From the NCBI GenBank assembly GCA_946616295.1, contig CAMOIU010000022.1, forward strand, positions 1 to 40,525: a stretch of 40,525 nt of DNA. The letters are read 5' to 3'. The stretch is from CAG-791 sp002392385 (GTDB lineage Bacteria > Bacillota > Clostridia > Lachnospirales > Lachnospiraceae). The translations under genes were made by a program, and so were the position numbers. Of this stretch, positions 24,337 to 33,341 are shown one piece after another. A model generated the notes under the pieces. The model was not told the DNA's origin. It ran no database searches and saw nothing but the letters and a program-made list of their open reading frames with translations. The first letter of the stretch is position 1. Every line of letters begins with the position of its first letter.

Positions 24337-25405
24337 AGAAAACCGCCTCCCATTTCCTGACAATTCTCTCCGGCGTGAAGGCCTCCGCGTCTGCAGCCGC
24401 GCGCTCCTCCAGCCGCTGCCGCAGCAGCGGTTCATCCGCCAGCCGGCACATGGCCTCCGTAAGACCCTTTTCATCTCCCCGGCGCACCAAGAGGCCGTTC
24501 TCCCCGTCCCGGATCACATCCGTGGAACCCTCGCAGTCGGTGGAAATACAGGCTATGCCCATGGTCATGCACTCCAGAAGAGCATTGGACAGTCCTTCAT
24601 AATCACTGGCAAGAACGAAGATCTCCGCGTCCCGGATCAGAGTGTGAACGTCGGACCTGTTGCCCTCCAGAAAGACGCTCTCTCCCAGTCCCCTCTCTTC
24701 GATCATGGCCTGCAGTTCCCCGCGAAGCTGCCCCTCCCCGTAGATAGAGAGTGTATAATCCGGATGCGTCCGGTGAAAAGCCTCAAAGCTCCGGATCAGC
24801 ATGGCCTGGTTCTTCTGGGCGGTCAGCCGCCCCAGAGTCACGATCCGGTGAGACCGCTCCGGCAGGGCCCGGCAGGCCACGGAGACCGGATTGCCGATAA
24901 TGGAGGAATGACGCCTGGTCAGGGGTCCGTACAGGCTCTGGATCTCCCGGGACTGGAAGACCACGTGGTCCGCCAGGGCGTAGAGGATACGGGTCACCCA
25001 GAATCTGTCCGCCTGATATTTGGTCGGATTGGCCCGTTCGGTGGTGATGATCCTGTCGCCGCATCTTGAGAAAACATTGACCGCGCAGGGGGCCAGAAGA
25101 AAAGACACCGAAACACCGATATTCCGTTCCTTCTTGACCTTCCGAATGAAAAGGATCTTGTCCAGGCGCCCCGCCGTCCTGCGCAGAACAGAAGGGATCC
25201 ACTCCCTGTTCTCCGCCTTCGGGATCCTGATCACCTCGCACCGGGGATCGATGGGATAGCGTCCCTCTCTCTCCGTGAAATAGGCAATGGTCACGGGACA
25301 GGTCTCTGCCATGGCCGAGGCCAGCAGGCAGCAGACCTTTTCCGCTCCCCCGCCGTAAAGGGAGGTGACGATGAAAAGCATGTTCCTGCTTCTGACCTTA
25401 CGCAT
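24317..25405 (-). CDS. GT4-family glycosyltransferase (second of two paralogues)
   Basis: A 362-residue GT-B fold, family 4 enzyme. The N-terminal glycine motif is TSLYGGGAEKV, the donor domain has IVTLGRLTAQKNQAMLI, and the EX7E motif is EGLSNALLE in FVLASDYEGLSNALLECM. The start at 25405 has GGAGGAGGG just before it and overlaps the end of the ATPase gene by eight bases. It resembles the glycosyltransferase at 26663-27829 along its whole length, including RLTAQKNQAMLIR and HPDYTL, so the two arose by duplication. It probably adds one sugar to the exported glycan. Donor and linkage are unknown. Confidence 0.92.
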   Translation of the reverse strand: MRKVRSRNMLFIVTSLYGGGAEKVCCLLASAMAETCPVTIAYFTEREGRYPIDPRCEVIRIPKAENREWIPSVLRRTAGRLDKILFIRKVKKERNIGVSVSFLLAPCAVNVFSRCGDRIITTERANPTKYQADRFWVTRILYALADHVVFQSREIQSLYGPLTRRHSSIIGNPVSVACRALPERSHRIVTLGRLTAQKNQAMLIRSFEAFHRTHPDYTLSIYGEGQLRGELQAMIEERGLGESVFLEGNRSDVHTLIRDAEIFVLASDYEGLSNALLECMTMGIACISTDCEGSTDVIRDGENGLLVRRGDEKGLTEAMCRLADEPLLRQRLEERAAADAEAFTPERIVRKWEAVFFEDPNI

Positions 25406-26663
25406 CGTCACCCTCCTCCGCAGCATCGATCCGCACAGGCGACAGCCGGACATTGCCCCAGTTTCTGACCGTCCAGGGCTGTCCGAAATACATTTCATTC
25501 TCGTTGATCCTGAAAGCCAGGACCTTGCTCACGAAATCATGCCGGATCTGTATATTCTTTTCAAATTCGCAGACGACGATGTCGCATATATAGGCGCCGG
25601 CAGCCAGCGGCTCTGTTGAAAAGGCACACTGCAGCCGGTTATAGCCCTCGCGGACCCTGCAGGGCTCCGAGAAGGTCATGCCGACGATAGTCCCCTGGCT
25701 GTTGCAGACGAGCAGGCGGAGCCGCACATTGTCCCTGTTCTCCCTGCAGCGCAGGCCGATCCGGAAGCACAGGTCCTCGCCGATCCGTACCTCGTTGTTA
25801 TCCGCGCCTGCCTCCTCCACACGGCAGATGCCCGTCAGGTTCCTGTCTCTGCGGATATAGTCGCGCAGGTCCCGCTGCAGGCCCCGCTCCCGCTCCAGGT
25901 ATTCGCTGTAATAGCGGATAGCCTCTTCTGTATCGCCGTCGTAAATGATCCGTCCCTGGTCCAGCACGATGCAGCGGTCGCAGAGCTGTCTGACCGTGTT
26001 CATATTGTGGCTCACGTAGAGGACCGTCCGGTTCTCCTCGTGGGCCGCGTGCAGCATGCGGTCGATGCACTTTTTCTGAAATGCCATGTCTCCGACCGCC
26101 AGCACCTCGTCCATGATGACGATCTCGCTCTTGAGATGGGCTGCGACGGAGAATCCCAGCTTGACATACATGCCGCTGGAATATCGCTTGACCGGTGTAT
26201 CGATGAAGTCCCGCACCTCGGAGAAGTCGATGATCTCCTCCAGGACCTCCCTGATCTCCCGGGTGTTCATGCCCAGGATCGCCCCGTTGAGATAGATATT
26301 CTCGAGACCGGTCATCTCGCCGTGGAAGCCTGTGCCCACCTCCAGCATGGAGGTCACCCGGCCGTAGAGATCCAGGCTCCCCCGCGTGGGGGCCGTCACC
26401 CGGGAGATCAGCTTGAGCAGGGTGCTCTTGCCTGCCCCGTTGCCGCCGATGATGCCCAGACATTCCCCTTCATAGACCGTCAGATCGATCCCGCGCAGGG
26501 CCAGGAGACGATCACCCTCCACCCTGGCTGCCTGGCCGATCCGGCTGTTGGGATCTTCCCTGCCCTGCCGGCGTGCCCACCAGGACTGGAGGTCGCGATG
26601 GAGCGTGCCGCTTCCGATCTGTCCCAGCCTGTATTCCTTCTCCACACCGGAGAGCCGGATCAT
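25398..26663 (-). CDS. Polysaccharide export ABC ATPase with C-terminal carbohydrate-binding-type domain (Wzt/TagH-like)
   Basis: A 421-residue protein. Residues 1-~260 are an ABC ATPase: Walker A GGNGAGKST, the EVGTGFHGEMTGLENIYLNG block diagnostic of O-antigen/teichoic acid exporters (EVGTGFHGEMTG), signature YSSGMYVKLGF, Walker B IVIMDEVLAVGD and H-loop YVSHN. Residues ~280-410 form a Wzt-C-like beta-sandwich that in related systems recognises the finished glycan end. The ATG at 26663 shares one base with the stop codon of the upstream glycosyltransferase gene (TAATG). It energises the permease at 21650-22501. Confidence 0.95.
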   Translation of the reverse strand: MIRLSGVEKEYRLGQIGSGTLHRDLQSWWARRQGREDPNSRIGQAARVEGDRLLALRGIDLTVYEGECLGIIGGNGAGKSTLLKLISRVTAPTRGSLDLYGRVTSMLEVGTGFHGEMTGLENIYLNGAILGMNTREIREVLEEIIDFSEVRDFIDTPVKRYSSGMYVKLGFSVAAHLKSEIVIMDEVLAVGDMAFQKKCIDRMLHAAHEENRTVLYVSHNMNTVRQLCDRCIVLDQGRIIYDGDTEEAIRYYSEYLERERGLQRDLRDYIRRDRNLTGICRVEEAGADNNEVRIGEDLCFRIGLRCRENRDNVRLRLLVCNSQGTIVGMTFSEPCRVREGYNRLQCAFSTEPLAAGAYICDIVVCEFEKNIQIRHDFVSKVLAFRINENEMYFGQPWTVRNWGNVRLSPVRIDAAEEGDDA

Positions 26664-27829
26664 TACTTTACGCTCTGTTCTGTCCACCTGCCGGAATCTC
26701 CTTCTCCGTTCTCTATAAGCTCTATCCACTGTTCTATCACGGCTTCCCTGTCATAGCGCCGTGACGACTCTCTGGCCGCTCTGCCCAGCTGTTCCCTGAA
26801 GGCAGGCTCCTCTGCCAGCCGGCACATGGCCTGTCGCAGGGCTTCCTCCTGCCCCACCGGGACCAGGAGGCCGTTGACCCCGTCCTCTATGACGTCCACG
26901 GAGCCACTGCAGGCCGTCGAGATACAGGGCATGCCCATCATCATGCACTCCAGGAGGGCATTGGACAGCCCTTCGTAATCGCTGGACAGGACGAACATCT
27001 CCGCGTCCGCCACCGCCTCATGGATCCGGTCGGTCTGTCCGCAGAAGGCGACCGCCTCCCCCAGGCCCAGAGAGACTGCCAGCTCCTCCAGCTGGTCCCG
27101 CAGTTCACCCTCTCCGTAAAAAGCAAGGGTATAGTCGGGATGTGCCCTGTGAAAGGCGGCAAAGGCCCGGATCAGCATAGCCTGGTTCTTCTGGGCCGTG
27201 AGGCGTCCGATGTTGATGATCCTGTGGGCGGTCTGTTCACTGCGTGTGCAGGTGACGCTGACCGGGTTGGGAAGGATCCGGCTGTGCTGCCTGACCTTGT
27301 CGCTGAACTGGTCCCTGACGGCAGCGGACTGAAAGACCACCAGGTCCGCTGTCTCATAGTAGTTCCCGATCTCCTCCATGTGCTCCGGTTCCCTTCGGGA
27401 AGGATCGTTTCTCTCACAGCAGATGGTCAGCCCTGTTCCTGCCGTAAGGGCATTGTAGCGGTTCATGCCGAACATCAGGGAGATCACCGCCTTCGGGCGG
27501 ACCTTCTTACGAAGACGCTTAAAAAAAGCGGTCCGCCTCTTCACTCTGTTCCATCCTATGCAGGGAGGGACCTGTACTGTCCTGACCTCCTCCCCCAAAG
27601 GATACATGCGGCCTTTATCCTGCATGTAAAGTAAGAGGACATGGTATTTGCGCGTAAGGCCGGAGGCGACCGCACAGGCCACTCTCTCAGCCCCGCCCCC
27701 GTAAAGGGAATGGACCATGACCAGAACCCTTTCCTTCTCCGTATGTTCTGTCACATACTTATGAAGGAGCCGGTGACTCCGAATAGTGCAGTATACCAGT
27801 CTGGCTGCTTTTTTAATAAAACGGATCAT
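26663..27829 (-). CDS. GT4-family glycosyltransferase (first of two paralogues)
   Basis: A 388-residue GT-B fold enzyme: VMVHSLYGGGAERVA near residue 40, IINIGRLTAQKNQAMLI in the donor domain, and EX7E in SSDYEGLSNALLECMMMG. It opens the five-gene glycan operon. The ATG at 27829 has only a distant GGGGA before it, partly inside a palindrome; an internal ATG around residue 38 follows AAGGAAAGG and cannot be excluded, but the N-terminal KKAARLVYCTIR extension is a plausible membrane-association helix. Close paralogue of the gene at 24317-25405. Confidence 0.9.
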   Translation of the reverse strand: MIRFIKKAARLVYCTIRSHRLLHKYVTEHTEKERVLVMVHSLYGGGAERVACAVASGLTRKYHVLLLYMQDKGRMYPLGEEVRTVQVPPCIGWNRVKRRTAFFKRLRKKVRPKAVISLMFGMNRYNALTAGTGLTICCERNDPSRREPEHMEEIGNYYETADLVVFQSAAVRDQFSDKVRQHSRILPNPVSVTCTRSEQTAHRIINIGRLTAQKNQAMLIRAFAAFHRAHPDYTLAFYGEGELRDQLEELAVSLGLGEAVAFCGQTDRIHEAVADAEMFVLSSDYEGLSNALLECMMMGMPCISTACSGSVDVIEDGVNGLLVPVGQEEALRQAMCRLAEEPAFREQLGRAARESSRRYDREAVIEQWIELIENGEGDSGRWTEQSVK

Positions 27830-27842
27830 AGATATTGGCTGT

Positions 27843-27870
27843 CCCCATACTATGGGGGTATAAAACGTTT
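27843..27870 (-). promoter_or_regulatory. Leader of the glycan operon: 15-base palindrome and a LacI-type operator word
   Basis: CCCCATA-C-TATGGGG (27843-27857) is a near-perfect palindrome 14 bases upstream of the first start codon and includes the only G-rich segment that could serve as a ribosome binding site. Directly upstream on the minus strand lies TAAAACGTTTA (27862-27871 core AAACGTTT), the same 11-base word as at the GH94 promoter. Confidence 0.45.
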
Positions 27871-27915
27871 ATTTCTGTTCGGCCTTTTGTAGACCTGCCT
27901 TTTTTTATATCATTT

Positions 27916-27944
27916 TTTATATCATAAGGTATAACGGCATGCAA
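27916..27944 (-). promoter_or_regulatory. Promoter of the glycan operon
   Basis: On the minus strand TTGCAT (27944-27939), 17 bases, TATAAA (27921-27916). It lies about 90 bases upstream of the first glycosyltransferase gene, leaving a leader that contains the operator-like word. Confidence 0.65.
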
Positions 27945-27958
27945 ACCGGAAGCAGGGT

Positions 27959-27974
27959 TTAAGTTAATCTTAAG
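27959..27974 (+). promoter_or_regulatory. Possible response-regulator site upstream of the beta-helix protein gene
   Basis: TTAAG occurs twice in direct orientation at 27959 and 27970, 11 bases apart (TTAAGTTAATCTTAAG). One-turn direct repeats are typical sites for OmpR/PhoB-type regulators. They lie about 50 bases upstream of the gene at 28026. No regulator gene is adjacent. Confidence 0.3.
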
Positions 27975-28025
27975 GTTTCTGTCTTATCCTGCAGACATAA
28001 ACCTAACAGAAAGGCAGGTCAGGAT

Positions 28026-29159
28026 ATGAAAAAAAGAAATCTTATCATTGGAATTGCGACGCTCTGTGTTTTTGCCCTCTCCGCCCGGGTGTCCGGGAAC
28101 ACCTCCGAGCTCTTCACGGAAAGGGATCTGCAGCAGACCGCCGATCTCACCAAGGCCGTCACCTATACGCTGGAGAACGGGAAGGACATAGAGATCACCG
28201 GTGACGGGGTCTACGTACTGACCGGCACGGCGCAGAATGCCTCGGTCATCGTCGACGCCGACAGTGAGGACAAGGTCCAGCTGGTCCTGGACGGGGCGGA
28301 GATCACCAACGAGGATACGCCCTGCATCTATGTGAAAAGCGCCGACAAGGTCTTCGTCACACTGACGGAGGCCGAGAGCTCCCTGACGGTGACAGGCACC
28401 TTCACCGCTGACGGCACCACCAACACAGACGCCGTCATCTTCTCCCGCGACGACCTGGTCCTGAACGGAACGGGCACCCTCAACATCACCTCCACCGGCA
28501 ACGGTGTCAGCAGCAAGGATGATCTCAAGATCACCGGCGGCACCTACAATATCCGCAGCACGGCCGATGCCCTGGAGGCCAACGACGCCATCCTGACCGC
28601 GGGCGGGACCATCAATATCGCCACCTATAAGGACGGTCTGCACGCCGAGAATGATGAGGACGACACTCTGGGCAACATCTACATCTGCGGCGGTCAGCTC
28701 AATATTGCCGCCTCCGACGACGCCATACACGCCACCGCTCTCCTGCAGGTCGACGACGGCCAGATCCACGTACAGGCCGCGGAGGGCCTGGAGGCCACCT
28801 GGGTCCGGATCAACGGCGGCCAGCTCCTGCTGGAGGCCTCCGACGACGGCATCAACGCCGCCCACAAGAGCTCTGCCATGACACCCACAGCAGAATTCAA
28901 CGGCGGCTATGTCACCATCGTCATGGGAAGCGGTGACACAGACGCCGTCGACTCCAACGGTGATCTGATCATTACAGGCGGAACACTGGACATCACAGCC
29001 CGGAGTCCCTTCGATTATGACGGCACCTGCCGGCGGACAGGCGGCACCCTCATCGTCAACGGCCAGGAGACCGATACGGTCCAGAGCCAGATGATGGGCG
29101 GTCAGGGCGGCAGGATGGGCGGCCGTCAGGGAGGCCGCCAGGGAAACGGCGGCTGGTAA
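28026..29159 (+). CDS. Secreted carbohydrate-binding beta-helix protein (Cthe_2159/DUF4353-like)
   Basis: A 377-residue exported protein. It has an N-terminal signal peptide (KKRNLIIGIATLCVFALSA), then repeated short beta-strand rungs such as LNGTGTLNITSTGNGVSSK, LKITGGTYNIRSTADALEA and ITGGTLDITARS that fit a right-handed beta-helix of the Cthe_2159 family, whose founding member binds cellulose and polygalacturonate. The tail is Gly/Arg/Gln-rich (MGGQGGRMGGRQGG). AGGCAGGTCAGG precedes the ATG. Relatives often sit beside CotH and VTC-type genes; here it stands alone, divergent from the glycan operon and with its stop codon only nine bases from that of galT. Confidence 0.85.
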   Translation: MKKRNLIIGIATLCVFALSARVSGNTSELFTERDLQQTADLTKAVTYTLENGKDIEITGDGVYVLTGTAQNASVIVDADSEDKVQLVLDGAEITNEDTPCIYVKSADKVFVTLTEAESSLTVTGTFTADGTTNTDAVIFSRDDLVLNGTGTLNITSTGNGVSSKDDLKITGGTYNIRSTADALEANDAILTAGGTINIATYKDGLHAENDEDDTLGNIYICGGQLNIAASDDAIHATALLQVDDGQIHVQAAEGLEATWVRINGGQLLLEASDDGINAAHKSSAMTPTAEFNGGYVTIVMGSGDTDAVDSNGDLIITGGTLDITARSPFDYDGTCRRTGGTLIVNGQETDTVQSQMMGGQGGRMGGRQGGRQGNGGW

Positions 29160-29168
29160 AGGAGCCTC

Positions 29169-30728
29169 TTACAGGCTCTCGATAAAGCGCGCGAAGGCGG
29201 CCTGTCCCGCCTCGTCTCTCTTAAAGACGCCGGCATCCTCCAGGACCCTGCGGAAGACATCGCCGATCTCCTCTTCGATGATCCTCTCCAGTCCTTCCTC
29301 TGTGAGGCTGCTGTCCCCCGGGGTCAGCTGCCGGCGTGCCATAAAGGCTTCCGCCCAGTCCGCGTGCTGCGCCAGCAGCGAGTCGGACCGCAGATCCCGG
29401 CCCTCCAGGAGCGCAGTCTTCAGGAGGGCCATTTCTCCCTTCAGACGGGCGGGCAGGACAGCCAGACCCATGACCTCGATGAGGCCGATGTTCTCCTTTT
29501 TGATATGGTGGAGCTCCGCGTGGGGATGGAAGAGGCCCAGGGGATGCTCCTCGGTGGTCAGGTTGTTGCGGAGGACCAGATCCAGCTCCCAGATCCCGGC
29601 GTGACGGCGCACGATGGGCGTGATCGTATTGTGGGGCGTGTCCTCCGTGAAGGCATAGACCTGTACGGAAGGATCGGAATAGCCTCTCCAGGTCTCCAGG
29701 ATGTGGTCGGCCAGGGCGATCACCTCCGCCCTGTCCCTGCCGTGCAGGCGGATACAGGACATGGGCCATCTGACGATGCCGCAGTCCACGTGCTCATGAC
29801 CGGGCACCCGGAAGGACCTCTCCACCGGCGCCTGCTCCATGGCGAAGGTATAACGCCCGCCCTGGAAGTGGTCGTGGGTCAGGATGGAGCCTCCCACGAT
29901 GGGCAGGTCCGCGTTGGAGCCCAGGAAGTAGTGGGGGAACTGCTCCACGAAGTCAAACAGTTTCATGAAGGCGTCGTGGTTGACCGCCATGGGCACGTGC
30001 TGACCGTTGAAGACGATGCAGTGCTCATTGTAGTAGACATAAGGGGAATACTGGAAGCCCCACTGACTGCCGTTGATGGTGAGGGGGATGATCCGGTGGT
30101 TCTCCCTGGCCGGATGGTCCAGACGTCCGGCATAGCCCTCATTCTCCCTGCAGAGCTGGCACTTGGGATAGCCGCTCTGCTTCATGGTCCTGGCCGCGGC
30201 TATGGCCTTGGGGTCTTTCTCCGGTTTGGACAGGTTGATGGTGATGTCCAGGTCGCCGTAGTCCGTGCGGGCCTTCCACTTGAGGTCCCGGGCGATCCGA
30301 TAGCGCCGGATGTAGTCCGTATTGCGGGAGAAGCTGTAGTACCACTGGGTCGCCCTTCCCGGGTCCTCCTCTTCATAGATCCGGCGGAAATGCCGGATGA
30401 CCTCTGAGGGCCGGGGCGTGAGGGCCCCCATCAGACTGGTGTCGAACAGATCGCGCTGCACGATGCTGTCGCCGTCCAACAGACCTCTGGCGGCGGCATC
30501 GTCGATCAGGACTGACAGGATCCGCTCCAGCCGCTCTCCCGATTCCAGTTCCCGTTCCGTGAAGGAAGCCGCATACTTCTCTGCCTCCTCTTCGGATCCC
30601 TCATAAGCGTCCAGCTTCAACAGCCGCAGAAGGCTGTTGATACTGTAGAGCAGGTCTTCCCTTTCGATCAGCCCCGTGCGCAGGGCATAGGCCGCGAGTT
30701 CTGTGATGGATGTCTGTACCGGATTCAT
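29169..30728 (-). CDS. galT: UDP-glucose--hexose-1-phosphate uridylyltransferase, class II
   Basis: A 519-residue enzyme of the Leloir pathway exchanging uridylyl between UDP-glucose and galactose 1-phosphate. It is the Firmicutes class II form: SILTHDHFQGGRYTF is the class motif with the HDH histidines, CQLCRENEGYAGRLDHP and GLFHPHAELHHIKKENIGL are conserved, and length is right for the class. GGAGG precedes the ATG. Neither galK nor galE is adjacent. It is 81 bases after the serine acetyltransferase gene on the same strand. Link to the glycan operon by UDP-galactose supply is conceivable but unproven. Confidence 0.95.
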   Translation of the reverse strand: MNPVQTSITELAAYALRTGLIEREDLLYSINSLLRLLKLDAYEGSEEEAEKYAASFTERELESGERLERILSVLIDDAAARGLLDGDSIVQRDLFDTSLMGALTPRPSEVIRHFRRIYEEEDPGRATQWYYSFSRNTDYIRRYRIARDLKWKARTDYGDLDITINLSKPEKDPKAIAAARTMKQSGYPKCQLCRENEGYAGRLDHPARENHRIIPLTINGSQWGFQYSPYVYYNEHCIVFNGQHVPMAVNHDAFMKLFDFVEQFPHYFLGSNADLPIVGGSILTHDHFQGGRYTFAMEQAPVERSFRVPGHEHVDCGIVRWPMSCIRLHGRDRAEVIALADHILETWRGYSDPSVQVYAFTEDTPHNTITPIVRRHAGIWELDLVLRNNLTTEEHPLGLFHPHAELHHIKKENIGLIEVMGLAVLPARLKGEMALLKTALLEGRDLRSDSLLAQHADWAEAFMARRQLTPGDSSLTEEGLERIIEEEIGDVFRRVLEDAGVFKRDEAGQAAFARFIESL

Positions 30729-30809
30729 GATTGTCCTCCTATATATACCTTCTCCTGTCCATCCAGGTCTTCTTTACAGATCCTGTTCATGGAATGTATA
30801 GAGCATTTT

Positions 30810-31763
30810 TTACAGATTCGTATTGTAGCTCACCCAGGGGGCATCGCCCTTGCGGATCATCAGCTCCTGGGTCTTGACGCTGACGCTGGTGCCCGGGGCC
30901 ACACTGCTGGTGATGAAAACGTTCGAACCGATCACGCTGCCCTTGCCGATCACCGTCTCGCCGCCCAGGATAGAGGCACCCGCATAGATAGTGACATCGT
31001 CCTCGATGGTGGGGTGACGCTTGTTGCCCCGCAGGCGCTGGCCGCCTCTGGTGGACAGGGCGCCGATGGTCACGCCCTGGTAGACCTTCACGTGCTCACC
31101 GATGATGGAGGTCTCGCCGATCACGATACCGGTCCCGTGGTCCATGAAGAAATACTTGCCGATGGTGGCGCCGGGATGGATATCGATACCGGTCCGGCTG
31201 TGAGCATATTCCGTCATGATCCTGGGGATCAGCGGCACCTTGAGCAGGAAGAGCTCGTGGGCCAGCCGGTTCACCGTGACCGCCAGGAAGCCGGGGTAGC
31301 ACAGGACCACCTCCTGCTTGTTGTAGGCGGCGGGATCTCCCTCAAAGCCTGCCTCCAGGTCAGTGTTGACCAGCTCGCGCACGGCGGGGATCCGCAGCAT
31401 GAAGCGGATGGTGATGTCCTCCGCCGCGATCCGGCGCTGGTTCTCATCCGCCTCAGCCATATCCGGCCGGAAGGCCAGGGCGATGGCGATCTGCTTCTGC
31501 AGATGATAGATCACGTCCTCGATCAGGAGGGCGATCCGGCTGTCGTTGTTGTAGCTGCGGTACATTTTCTCCCTGAAATAGCCGGGGAAGAGGATGGTCA
31601 GCAGCTTGCCGGTCAGTTCAATGATCACTTCGCTGTCCGGCTGGGTGGAGACGATCACGTTGTCGATGTCGCGCTGCTTGCCGTAGTCGCCCAGAATGGC
31701 CTCCGTAGCCGCCTTGATGGTGTTCTCATTCAGTGCATAAAGCCTTGTCTGTTCAGGACTCAT
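30810..31763 (-). CDS. cysE: Serine O-acetyltransferase (long, EpsC-type)
   Basis: A 317-residue enzyme making O-acetylserine for cysteine synthesis. The N-terminal half is helical; the C-terminal half is a left-handed beta-helix of hexapeptide repeats with HSRTGIDIHPGATIG, FMDHGTGIVIGET and GNKRHPTIEDDVTIYAGA, where the His/Asp/Glu residues of the active site lie. The length matches the longer serine acetyltransferases of Clostridia and other anaerobes rather than the E. coli CysE. No cysteine synthase gene is next to it. It starts 12 bases after the DUF815 gene. Confidence 0.93.
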   Translation of the reverse strand: MSPEQTRLYALNENTIKAATEAILGDYGKQRDIDNVIVSTQPDSEVIIELTGKLLTILFPGYFREKMYRSYNNDSRIALLIEDVIYHLQKQIAIALAFRPDMAEADENQRRIAAEDITIRFMLRIPAVRELVNTDLEAGFEGDPAAYNKQEVVLCYPGFLAVTVNRLAHELFLLKVPLIPRIMTEYAHSRTGIDIHPGATIGKYFFMDHGTGIVIGETSIIGEHVKVYQGVTIGALSTRGGQRLRGNKRHPTIEDDVTIYAGASILGGETVIGKGSVIGSNVFITSSVAPGTSVSVKTQELMIRKGDAPWVSYNTNL

Positions 31764-31775
31764 GCTTCTCCTCTC

Positions 31776-33239
31776 TCACTCTTGTGTTTCCAGTCCGGCC
31801 AGGTAATCGATGAACTGCTGTGCCGTCCGTCCGGAGGTGCTGCCGTTTCTGACCTCCCAGGCATTGGCCTTCTGCAGGAGCTCCTCCTCCGTCAGCCTGA
31901 TCTGGGGGTATCTTCGGGCCAGTTCCTTCACTATGCGGCGGTATTCCTGGGCTGAGGGCTTCAGATAGCCGATGGTCACGCCAAAACGGGCCGCCAGGGA
32001 TGTCTTCTCCTGGACGGTGTCGCTCCGGTGCATCTCGTCGTCGCTGCGGTCGCTCCGGTCGCTCCAGTTCTCCCGGATCAGGTGACGGCGGTTGCTGGTG
32101 GCATAGATCAGCACATTCTCCGGCCGCATCTCCAGACCGCCCTCGATCACGGCCTTCAGATACTTATATTCCGTCTCGTGATCCTCGAAGGACAGGTCGT
32201 CCATGTAAATGATGAAGCGATAATTGCGGTTCTTGACGTAGTTGATGACCGTCTGCAGGTGCTCCAGCTCATGCTTGTAGATCTCGATCATGCGCAGGCC
32301 CCGGTCATAGTACTGGTTGAGGATCGCCTTGATGCTGGTGGACTTACCCGTGCCGGCATCTCCGTAGAGGAGGACATTGTTGGCGGGCCGGCCGCTGACG
32401 AAGGCCTCCGTATTGGCCACCAGCTTCTCCTTCTGGGGCTCATAGCCGATCAGGTCGTCCAGGACCACGTCGCTGGTGGCCGTTATGGGGATCAGCAGGG
32501 TGTCCCGCAAACTCTCCTTGAAGGCCCCGTAGGTAGAGGCCGGCGAGGGCGCAAGGCCCTGCCCGGGTGCCGCGGAAACGGCCCTTCTGCCCAGCCGGAA
32601 GGCCTTATTGAGCCCCAGCGTTCCCACGCCGTAGTCCCGGTAGAAATCCGTGACGATACCATAAAGGGTGTCCGTGACAGCTTCCACGGCCGCGGCATCG
32701 GCGTCTGCCGCCGGCACCGGCACCGCCGCGATCCGGTCGCTCAGGAGCCGCACCTTCTCGCTGACGCTCTTATTATAGAAACGCTCCGTCTTGGCCACCG
32801 CGTGATAATCCGTGATCGTGCGGAAACAATCCACTCCCAGGGCCTCCCCCAGAGGGGCAAAATCATAGTCGAAGAGCCGGCGGAAGATCCACAGATCGCT
32901 CTTCACGAAGGTGTTCACCGCCCCCTCCACGGCGCCGCGTTTCTCCGCCACCAGGGTGAAGGGCGTCTCCGTCGTCGCCAGGAGAAAAGCCAGATAATCC
33001 TGCCACAGGTTGCGGTTGAAGCCGTACTCCGTAGCCACATCCAGCAGCCTGTGCACCTGGTCCAGCACACGGGCGGCCAGCGCTTCCCGGTCCGGCGTCA
33101 CGGAGGCTCTGCCAGAAGCCGGAAGCTGCGCACCGGGCAGCAGGGGCTCCGCCTCGCGGCAGATCTCGGCGATCTTCTGCAGAATACTGTCCCGGTCGAT
33201 ATTGCGGTAGACGATGAGACGGGAGGTCAGTCGGTACAT
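31776..33239 (-). CDS. DUF815 family AAA ATPase
   Basis: A 487-residue protein. A helical N-terminal region (residues 1-~230) is followed by an AAA ATPase: DDLIGYEPQKEKLVANTEAF leads into Walker A GDAGTGKST at about residue 300, Walker B is FIIYMDDLSFE, and ATSNRRHLI acts as sensor 1. This is the DUF815 family, whose role is not established. Residues ~385-400 read WSDRSDRSDDEMHRSD, coded by nearly repeated GAGCGACCG units, suggesting small slippage in a surface loop. It heads a minus-strand run with serine acetyltransferase and galT. Confidence 0.9.
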   Translation of the reverse strand: MYRLTSRLIVYRNIDRDSILQKIAEICREAEPLLPGAQLPASGRASVTPDREALAARVLDQVHRLLDVATEYGFNRNLWQDYLAFLLATTETPFTLVAEKRGAVEGAVNTFVKSDLWIFRRLFDYDFAPLGEALGVDCFRTITDYHAVAKTERFYNKSVSEKVRLLSDRIAAVPVPAADADAAAVEAVTDTLYGIVTDFYRDYGVGTLGLNKAFRLGRRAVSAAPGQGLAPSPASTYGAFKESLRDTLLIPITATSDVVLDDLIGYEPQKEKLVANTEAFVSGRPANNVLLYGDAGTGKSTSIKAILNQYYDRGLRMIEIYKHELEHLQTVINYVKNRNYRFIIYMDDLSFEDHETEYKYLKAVIEGGLEMRPENVLIYATSNRRHLIRENWSDRSDRSDDEMHRSDTVQEKTSLAARFGVTIGYLKPSAQEYRRIVKELARRYPQIRLTEEELLQKANAWEVRNGSTSGRTAQQFIDYLAGLETQE

Positions 33240-33341
33240 GTACAGTCTCCTTGCGTTTTCATAAACCTGTATCTCTTATATTTTGAGGAGTTTCAGGGTC
33301 TGCGTCAATCGTTTTTCAGCTTTTTGTAAACCTCACGTCTA

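Noticed and set aside
32020..32080. Repeat-driven frameshift in the DUF815 gene
   Set aside because: The near repeats of GAGCGACCG are nine bases long, keep the frame and fall in a loop; the ATPase motifs on both sides are intact.
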